Positions 7,081 through 12,669 of a stretch of 12,669 bases of DNA are shown here, one piece after another. Under the pieces are notes generated by a model, which saw only the letters and a program-made list of their open reading frames with translations, was not told the DNA's origin and did not search any database. The stretch is from an uncultured Selenomonas sp. (lineage in GTDB: Bacteria > Bacillota > Negativicutes > Selenomonadales > Selenomonadaceae), in assembly GCA_937981305.1 (NCBI GenBank), contig CALJPB010000334.1, positions 1 through 12,669 on the forward strand, in the 5' to 3' direction. How positions within the stretch are numbered: the first letter of the stretch is position 1; each line of letters starts with the position of its first letter. A program made the translations under genes and the position numbers.

Positions 7081-8094
7081 ATGAAGGCGACGATCGTTGA
7101 TGTGGCGAAGGAGTCGGGCGTGTCTGTCGCGACGGTTTCGCGCGTCGTGAACGGGAACTATCCCGTGCGTGAAAAGACGCGGCTCAAGGTGGAGAACGCC
7201 ATCAAGAAACTGGAGTATGTGCCGAATCTGCAGGCACGCGAGCTGAACACGCAGCGTTCTTCGAGCATCGGCGTCGTCGTACCGAGTTTTGACAATATGT
7301 TCTTTGCCCAGGTGCTCGACGGCATCGAGGAGCATCTGCGGCAGAGCTCGTACTCTTTGCTCCTCGCGTGTGCGCAGAACGATGCGGCACGCGAGGAGGA
7401 GTGTGTGCGGGACTTCATCACACGCAATGTTTCGGGCGTTATCGTCGTCAGTCCGAATACGGAGACGGCAGTCTCGGAGTTCTACGAGAACACGGCGGCG
7501 CGTCTGCCTCTGGTCTTTGTCAACAGCGCGCGCGAGCTTGCGGGCATCTCGTATGTGACGAGCGATCAGCGCGGCGGGGCGCGTGCGGCGCTCGAGCATC
7601 TCTTTTACTACGGACACGAGCGCATCCTCTTTGTGCAGGGCGAGAACAGTGATTCCTACCGCATCAAGGAGAAGGTCTACCGTGAGATCATGCGGGCGCG
7701 AGGGGCGTTCCATCCGGAGGATATTGTCAACGTCGGCGAGGGCAACCGCATCGAGACGGTAGAAAACACCATGTTCATTCTCATGGACATGATGCTTGAC
7801 CTAGAACCGACGGCGATCTTCTGCTGCAACGATCTCATGGCGATGGGGGCGGTCAACGCTTGTCAGCGCATGGGACGACGCGTGCCGCAGGACATCTCGG
7901 TCATCGGCTATGACAACACGGCACTCAGCCAGTATACCGCACCACAGATCACAACCATCGACCAGCATATGGGCGATCTCGGGCGAGAGGCGGCACGCCT
8001 CATGCTGAAGCAGATCGAGGAGAATGTGACGGAGAATGTCGTGCTTACGAATACCGTGGTTGAGCGTGAGACGACGGGCTTCCGCGTAGAGTAA
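7081..8094 (+). CDS. LacI/GalR-family transcriptional regulator, probable galactose repressor
   Basis: A 337-residue DNA-binding regulator that probably represses this galactose unit. The N-terminal helix-turn-helix covers roughly residues 4-25 with the family motif VSVATVSRVVNG; the specificity residues Val16-Ala17 are the same as in GalR. A hinge helix (around ARELNTQ, Leu55) is followed by a periplasmic-binding-protein-like effector domain to the C-terminus, with the usual FCCNDLMAMGA and ISVIGYDN blocks. GGGAG at 7068-7072 serves translation, 15 bases after the galT stop. Its place inside the operon implies that it autoregulates through the dyad at 3307-3318. The effector, perhaps galactose or a phosphorylated derivative, cannot be read from the sequence. 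The name galR is plausible but unproven, so the symbol is left blank. Confidence 0.9.
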   Translation: MKATIVDVAKESGVSVATVSRVVNGNYPVREKTRLKVENAIKKLEYVPNLQARELNTQRSSSIGVVVPSFDNMFFAQVLDGIEEHLRQSSYSLLLACAQNDAAREEECVRDFITRNVSGVIVVSPNTETAVSEFYENTAARLPLVFVNSARELAGISYVTSDQRGGARAALEHLFYYGHERILFVQGENSDSYRIKEKVYREIMRARGAFHPEDIVNVGEGNRIETVENTMFILMDMMLDLEPTAIFCCNDLMAMGAVNACQRMGRRVPQDISVIGYDNTALSQYTAPQITTIDQHMGDLGREAARLMLKQIEENVTENVVLTNTVVERETTGFRVE

Positions 8095-8123
8095 AACGAA
8101 CAACCAATCGAAGGGGGATATAA

Positions 8124-10349
8124 ATGAATATCGTATATCATGAGCGGGGCAAGGTCTTTCATCTCTTCAACGATTCCATCAGCTACATCCTTATGGTACT
8201 GCCCCACGGCGGGCTTGGATCACTCTACTACGGAAAGGCACTCCGTGACCGTGCGGGCTTTGAGCACCTATTTGAGCGCGTCCATCGCGGGATGTCGGCG
8301 TGCGTCTTTGCGGACTGCCGCGACTACTCTCTGGATGCGATTCGGCAGGAGCTGCCGACCTACGGCTCGTCGGATTTTCGCCGTCCCGCACTGAACGTAT
8401 TGCAGGAGAACGGCAGCCGCATCCTCGATATGCAGTATACGGGCTACCGCATCACGGACGGCAAGCCGAAGCTCGCGGGTCTGCCCGCGACCTACGTGGA
8501 GTCGGACGATGAGGCAAAGACCCTCATCGTTGAGGTGAAGGATGCGGTCACGGGGCTGCGTGCGGAACTCCTCTATACAATTTTTGCCGAGGGCGGCGTG
8601 ATCGCGCGCAGTGTGCGCTATCGCAACGACGGCAAGGAAGTGCTGCACCTGCAGAAGGTCATGAGTATGTCGATTGACCTGCCCGATACGGAATACGACT
8701 GGATGGAGCTGACGGGGGCGTGGACGCGTGAGCGTCACGTCGAGATCCGTCCGCTTGCAACGGGCATCACGGCAATCGGCAGCCGCCGCGGGCACTCCTC
8801 GGGGCAGTACAATCCGTTTGCGGCACTCCTGCGGCGGGGAACGACAGAAACGCAGGGCGAGGTGCTCGCCATGAGCCTCGTCTACAGCGGCAATTTTGAG
8901 ATGCTCGCAGAGGTCGACAACCACGGTGTCACACGTTTGCAAGCGGGGATTCACAGCACGGATTTCGATTGGAAACTTGCGCCTGGTGCGGAGTTCCAGA
9001 CACCCGAGGCGGTGCTCGTCTGGTCGGATGAGGGGCTGAACGGCATGAGTCAGACCTATCACCGCCTCTATCAAAAGCGTCTTGTGCGCGGGCAGTGGCG
9101 TGAGAAGGTTCGTCCCATCCTCATCAACAACTGGGAAGCGACGTATTTCGACTTTACGGAGGAGAAGCTGCTCACGATCGCGGACAAGGCGGCAGAGTGC
9201 GGCATCGAACTCTTTGTGCTCGACGACGGCTGGTTCGGCGCACGCACGTCCGACTATGCGGGGCTCGGCGATTGGACGGTCAATCGCGACCGTCTGCCGA
9301 ACGGCATCGACGGACTCGCGGAGAAGATCGAGGCGCGCGGCATGAAATTCGGCATCTGGGTTGAGCTCGAGATGGTCAACGAGGACTCCGACCTCTATCG
9401 TGCGCATCCGGATTGGGTGCTCTCCGTGCCGGGGCGGCGCAAGTCGCTCGGACGCTCGCAGTGCGTGCTCGACTTTTCGCGTAAGGATGTGGTCGACAAC
9501 ATTTATGAACAGATGGAGGCGATTCTCGCGAGCGGCAAGGTCTCCTATGTGAAATGGGATATGAACCGCAGCATCACGGAGTGCTGGTCGCACGCGCTGC
9601 CCGCCGACCAGCAGGGCGAGGTGTTCCATCGCTACATCCTCGGACTTTATGATCTCTACGAGCGGTTGACATCGAACTTCCCCCATGTGCTCTTTGAGTC
9701 CTGCGCCTCGGGCGGCAACCGCTTCGATCCCGGGATGCTCTACTATGCGCCGCAGACGTGGGCGAGCGACAACTCCGATGCGTCCGAGCGTCAGAAGATC
9801 CAGTACGGAACATCCATGTGCTACCCCGTGAGCAGCATGGGCAGCCATGTCTCCGTCGTGCCGAATCATCAGATGAACCGCATGACTCCGCTGCATACGC
9901 GCGCGAATACGGCGTACTTCGGGACGTTTGGCTATGAGCTCGATCTCAACAAACTTACGGAGGAGGAAATCGCCGAGGTCAAGGAGCAGGTCGCCTTTAT
10001 GAAGGAGTACCGTGAGATCCTTCAGTTTGGCACATTCTACCGTCTGCAAAGTCCTTTTGAGGGGAATGTAACGGTGTGGATGAGCGTGAGTGCGGACAAA
10101 AAGACGGCGATCGTCGGCTGGTACCGCACGCTGAACCGCGTGAACTACCGTTTTGAGCGTGTGAAACTCGCGGGGCTGCTGCCCGATGCGCTCTACGAGA
10201 ACAGCCGCAGCGGCGTGTGCTGTTACGGTGATGAGCTGATGAACTACGGACTCATCACGACGGACGGTACGGCGGGTGAGCCGAATGCAGAGAACGGACT
10301 GACCACAGACTTTGATTCGCGCATCTATGTGCTGAAGGCAGTTGAATAG
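8124..10349 (+). CDS. Alpha-galactosidase, GH36
   Basis: Removes terminal alpha-1,6-galactose from melibiose, raffinose, stachyose and similar sugars. It is 741 residues with no signal peptide, so probably cytoplasmic, and is similar in length to Geobacillus AgaA/AgaB-type enzymes. An N-terminal beta-supersandwich of about 330 residues is followed by the TIM barrel. Barrel motifs are NNWEATYFDF (from Asn335), LDDGWFG (Asp367-Asp368), the nucleophile Asp479 in KWDMNR, SCASGGNRFDPGM (526-538) and the acid/base Asp549 in ASDNSD. The 70-residue spacing of the two catalytic aspartates equals that of the Geobacillus enzymes. AAGGGGG (8111-8117) is the ribosome site. It is the last gene of the unit, 29 bases after the regulator, and is closed by a terminator. 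Homologues are named aga, agaA, rafA or melA, so no symbol is forced. Confidence 0.95.
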   Translation: MNIVYHERGKVFHLFNDSISYILMVLPHGGLGSLYYGKALRDRAGFEHLFERVHRGMSACVFADCRDYSLDAIRQELPTYGSSDFRRPALNVLQENGSRILDMQYTGYRITDGKPKLAGLPATYVESDDEAKTLIVEVKDAVTGLRAELLYTIFAEGGVIARSVRYRNDGKEVLHLQKVMSMSIDLPDTEYDWMELTGAWTRERHVEIRPLATGITAIGSRRGHSSGQYNPFAALLRRGTTETQGEVLAMSLVYSGNFEMLAEVDNHGVTRLQAGIHSTDFDWKLAPGAEFQTPEAVLVWSDEGLNGMSQTYHRLYQKRLVRGQWREKVRPILINNWEATYFDFTEEKLLTIADKAAECGIELFVLDDGWFGARTSDYAGLGDWTVNRDRLPNGIDGLAEKIEARGMKFGIWVELEMVNEDSDLYRAHPDWVLSVPGRRKSLGRSQCVLDFSRKDVVDNIYEQMEAILASGKVSYVKWDMNRSITECWSHALPADQQGEVFHRYILGLYDLYERLTSNFPHVLFESCASGGNRFDPGMLYYAPQTWASDNSDASERQKIQYGTSMCYPVSSMGSHVSVVPNHQMNRMTPLHTRANTAYFGTFGYELDLNKLTEEEIAEVKEQVAFMKEYREILQFGTFYRLQSPFEGNVTVWMSVSADKKTAIVGWYRTLNRVNYRFERVKLAGLLPDALYENSRSGVCCYGDELMNYGLITTDGTAGEPNAENGLTTDFDSRIYVLKAVE

Positions 10350-10363
10350 TTTTTCATAGTGGG

Positions 10364-10391
10364 ACGGGTATCTTTGCGGATACCCGTTTTT
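10364..10391 (+). terminator. Intrinsic terminator after the alpha-galactosidase
   Basis: A perfect nine-pair stem, ACGGGTATC (10364-10372) with GATACCCGT (10379-10387), has loop TTTGCG and is followed by a T-run (10387-10391). It lies 14 bases after the stop codon and closes the gal unit, separating it from purL. Confidence 0.92.
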
Positions 10392-10400
10392 GTTATGAAG

Positions 10401-10422
10401 AATCAATCTTGCATAATTGATT
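10401..10422 (+). repeat. 22-base inverted repeat over the purL -35 box
   Basis: AATCAAT (10401-10407) and ATTGATT (10416-10422) are perfect inverted copies separated by eight bases that contain most or all of the -35 hexamer TTGCAT (10409-10414). The position suits an operator for a dimeric regulator of purL. It does not resemble the E. coli PurR box (a LacI-type CG-centred palindrome), and I cannot assign a binder. Chance occurrence in AT-rich spacer DNA is possible. Confidence 0.45.
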
Positions 10423-10437
10423 AAGTTCCGATAAAAT
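10409..10437 (+). promoter_or_regulatory. Probable purL promoter
   Basis: TTGCAT (10409-10414) and TAAAAT (10432-10437) are separated by exactly 17 bases, with four and five of six consensus matches. Transcription would start near 10444, giving a leader of about 30 bases. That is too short for a purine riboswitch, and none is visible. It sits directly after the terminator of the gal unit, which shows that purL is a separate transcription unit. Confidence 0.75.
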
Positions 10438-10475
10438 AGAGGGCAGGGAAACAGCGTTCAAGAAGGAGGATTCCT

Positions 10476-12669
10476 ATGGCTGTCAAACGAATCTTTGTGG
10501 AGAAGCGGCAGGGTTTCTTCGATATTCCTGCGCAGCGGCTCTGCGATGATCTGGTGGAGACGTTCCGTCTGACGGATCTGCGCGCAGTGCGCATCATTAC
10601 GCGCTATGACATAGAGGGGCTTAGTGCGGAGGAGTTCGCGCAGGTGCGCAACATTGTCTTTGCCGATCCGCCGGTGGATACCGTTTATGAGGATGTGCTG
10701 CCGTTCTTTTCGGATGCGCGCATCTTTGCGATCGAGCCCCTGCCGGGGCAGTTCGACCCGACGGCGGCGGCAGCGGCGGAGTGTGTGCAGCTCGTAACGC
10801 AGGGAGAGCGTCCAGACGTGTGTACGGCACGCGTCGTTGTTCTGATCGGGAAAATTGACGACCGCGTTTTTGAGCAGATCAAGAGTTATCTCATCAATAC
10901 GGTGGAGAGCCGCGAGGCATCGCTTGCCACGCCCGCGACCCTGGAGCGTCGGATTGTGATGCCGATGGATGTGGAAGTCCTCACGGCGTTCAACGATCTT
11001 TCGCAGGGGCAGTTGGCGGATTTCCACAGAGAGCGCGGATTTGCGATGAGCGAGGCGGATCTCGCGTTTGTGCAGCAGTATTTTCGCGACACGGAGCACC
11101 GTCCCCCGACGATCACGGAGCTGCGTGTCATTGATACCTACTGGTCGGATCATTGCCGCCATACGACCTTTACCACAGCGATTGATGCGGTGAACATTGA
11201 GAGCGGCTTTTTTTCGATGCCGCTCATCGAGACCTATCAGAAGTATACGGATGATCGTCGAGCCCTCTATAAGGGTGAAAAGCGCGATATGACCCTCATG
11301 GACATCGCCGTGATCGGGATGAAGGCTCTGCGTGCGGAGGGGAAACTGGGGGATCTCGACGAATCCGAGGAGATCAACGCGTGCAGTATTCATGTGACGG
11401 TTGATGTGGATGGCAAGGATGAGGACTGGCTTCTCATGTTCAAGAATGAGACGCACAACCATCCGACGGAGATCGAGCCGTTCGGCGGGGCGGCGACCTG
11501 TCTCGGCGGCGCGATCCGCGATCCGCTTTCGGGGCGTTCGTACGTCTATCAGGCAATGCGCGTGACGGGGGCATCCGACCCGCGCGTGCCGATTGAGGAG
11601 ACGCTGCCCGGAAAGCTCCCGCAGAAAAAAATCACGCTCGGCGCAGCGGAGGGCTACAGCTCCTACGGCAACCAGATCGGGCTTGCGACGGGACAGGTGC
11701 GCGAGATCTACCACAAGGGCTATCTCGCCAAGCGCATGGAGATCGGTGCGGTCATCGGTGCGGCTCCCGCCGCACAGGTCGTGCGCGAACGTCCGCGTCC
11801 GGGGGATGTCGTCGTCCTGCTCGGCGGACGTACGGGACGGGACGGCATCGGCGGCGCGACGGGCTCGTCGAAGCAGCACACAGAATCCTCGCTCACCACT
11901 TCGGGTGCGGAGGTGCAGAAGGGGAATGCGCCGACGGAGCGCAAGATCCAGCGTCTGTTCCGGAATCCCGAGGTCAGCCGCATGATTAAGCGGTGCAACG
12001 ACTTCGGCGCGGGCGGTGTCGCCGTCGCCATCGGCGAACTCGCGGATGGGCTGACGATCAATCTCAATGCTGTGCCGAAGAAGTATGAGGGACTGGACGG
12101 CACGGAGCTCGCGATTTCCGAGTCGCAGGAGCGCATGGCAGTTGTGCTCTCACCTGCGGATGTCCCCGCGTTCCTGCGCCATGCGGATGCGGAGAATCTT
12201 GAGGCGACGGAGGTCGCCCTCGTGACGGCAGAGCCGCGTCTTGTTATGAAGTGGAACGATAGGGAGATCGTACGGATCGAGCGCGGCTTCCTTGCGACGA
12301 ACGGTGTGCGTCAGCACGTCCGTGTCGTCGTCGCGTCCCCGAACGAAAAGACGCCCTACCTGCAGCAGATTCCCCCCGCAGTGAAAAAGGTGGGACGCGC
12401 CCTTGAGGATATGTGGATTGCGAATCTCTCCGACCTCAACGTATGCAGTCAGAAGGGGCTGGGCGAGCGGTTCGATGCGACGGTCGGCGCAGCTACGGTG
12501 CTTATGCCGTTCGGCGGCAAGAACCAGCTGACACCATCAGAGGCGATGGTGGCAAAGCTGCCTGTCCGACACGGGGAGACGAATACGGCATCCGCGATGG
12601 CGTTTGGGTTTGACCCCGATCTATCGACGTGGAGCCCGTTCCACGGCGCACTCTATGCCGTCGTTGAGG
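10476..12669 (+). CDS. purL: Phosphoribosylformylglycinamidine synthase, long form, 5' part
   Basis: Catalyses the ATP- and glutamine-dependent conversion of FGAR to FGAM in de novo purine synthesis. The frame is open from ATG 10476 to the window edge, giving about 731 residues. Family members are roughly 1240-1260, so the second synthetase half and the C-terminal glutaminase domain are missing here. AAGGAGG (10463-10469) gives a strong ribosome site. The N-terminus (KRIFVEKRQGF) and FAIEPLPGQFDP resemble the streptococcal/clostridial single-chain PurL and not the E. coli one. Visible motifs are YWSDHCRHTTF with His226 and His229, the ATP/FGAR-binding NETHNHPTEIEPFGG from Asn324, the glycine-rich GGRTGRDGIGGATGSS at 450-465, and FGAGGVAVAIGELADG. 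It is unrelated in function to the gal genes and has its own promoter. Confidence 0.95.
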   Translation, partial: MAVKRIFVEKRQGFFDIPAQRLCDDLVETFRLTDLRAVRIITRYDIEGLSAEEFAQVRNIVFADPPVDTVYEDVLPFFSDARIFAIEPLPGQFDPTAAAAAECVQLVTQGERPDVCTARVVVLIGKIDDRVFEQIKSYLINTVESREASLATPATLERRIVMPMDVEVLTAFNDLSQGQLADFHRERGFAMSEADLAFVQQYFRDTEHRPPTITELRVIDTYWSDHCRHTTFTTAIDAVNIESGFFSMPLIETYQKYTDDRRALYKGEKRDMTLMDIAVIGMKALRAEGKLGDLDESEEINACSIHVTVDVDGKDEDWLLMFKNETHNHPTEIEPFGGAATCLGGAIRDPLSGRSYVYQAMRVTGASDPRVPIEETLPGKLPQKKITLGAAEGYSSYGNQIGLATGQVREIYHKGYLAKRMEIGAVIGAAPAAQVVRERPRPGDVVVLLGGRTGRDGIGGATGSSKQHTESSLTTSGAEVQKGNAPTERKIQRLFRNPEVSRMIKRCNDFGAGGVAVAIGELADGLTINLNAVPKKYEGLDGTELAISESQERMAVVLSPADVPAFLRHADAENLEATEVALVTAEPRLVMKWNDREIVRIERGFLATNGVRQHVRVVVASPNEKTPYLQQIPPAVKKVGRALEDMWIANLSDLNVCSQKGLGERFDATVGAATVLMPFGGKNQLTPSEAMVAKLPVRHGETNTASAMAFGFDPDLSTWSPFHGALYAVVE

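Noticed and set aside
4111..10406. Very long open frames on the minus strand (for example 4111-6177, 6355-7713 and 8268-10406, plus 22-1158, 2389-3201 and 10458-11879)
   Set aside because: They lie opposite genes with intact, recognised catalytic motifs. They arise from GC-rich codon bias that removes stops from the antisense frame. Their products are rich in Arg, His and Leu, resemble no family, and have no ribosome sites that I could see.
10438..10475. Purine riboswitch in the purL leader
   Set aside because: The leader from the predicted start near 10444 to the ATG is only about 30 bases, too short for a purine aptamer, and no matching stem-loops are visible.
1..12669. Mobile elements, CRISPR arrays, tRNA or rRNA genes, phage genes, defence genes
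   Set aside because: No transposase, integrase, regularly spaced direct repeats, tRNA-like folds or defence-type domains were found. Nearly the whole window is explained by seven metabolic and regulatory genes.
10476..12669. Frameshift or pseudogene status for purL
   Set aside because: The frame is open without interruption from 10476 to the window edge and contains all expected motifs in order. It lacks a stop only because the window ends.

Overview
This window is a chromosomal carbohydrate-utilisation locus of a fairly GC-rich, low-complexity bacterium in the Firmicutes sense. The gene types fit: a Lactobacillus/Streptococcus-type (family 2) GalT, the long single-chain PurL seen in streptococci and clostridia, strong AGGAGG-type ribosome binding sites, and AT-rich intergenic promoters between GC-rich genes. 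I favour a Negativicutes member such as a Selenomonas relative, but this rests on overall impression and is not proven by any marker here.

Layout, all genes on the + strand. Bases 1-114 hold the unassigned end of whatever lies upstream, plus two overlapping hairpins. Then comes lacZ (115-3228, GH2 beta-galactosidase), closed by a strong intrinsic terminator (3237-3276). A compact regulatory block (about 3265-3363) carries candidate promoter elements and a LacI/GalR-type operator-like dyad. It is followed by a tight five-gene run with gaps of 12-29 bases: galK (3373-4539), galE (4558-5547), galT (5560-7065), a LacI-family regulator (7081-8094) and a GH36 alpha-galactosidase (8124-10349). A second intrinsic terminator (10364-10391) closes that unit. 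A separate promoter with an inverted repeat over its -35 box then leads into purL (10476 to beyond the window end), a purine biosynthesis gene unrelated to sugar use.

How the genes work together: LacZ releases galactose from lactose and other beta-galactosides, and the GH36 enzyme releases it from melibiose, raffinose and similar alpha-galactosides. Neither shows a signal peptide, so both probably act on imported sugars. GalK phosphorylates galactose, GalT exchanges galactose-1-phosphate with UDP-glucose, and GalE regenerates UDP-glucose, which completes the Leloir pathway. The LacI-family protein probably represses the unit through the dyad before galK and would also control its own synthesis. 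No transporter or galactose mutarotase is present in the window.

I found no mobile element, CRISPR array, tRNA, rRNA or riboswitch, and no evidence of a novel system. All catalytic residues I checked are intact and no frameshift is visible. The points worth a second look are regulatory: the operator/promoter block, the overlapping hairpins before lacZ, the dyad over the purL -35 box, and a GalE substrate-gate position.
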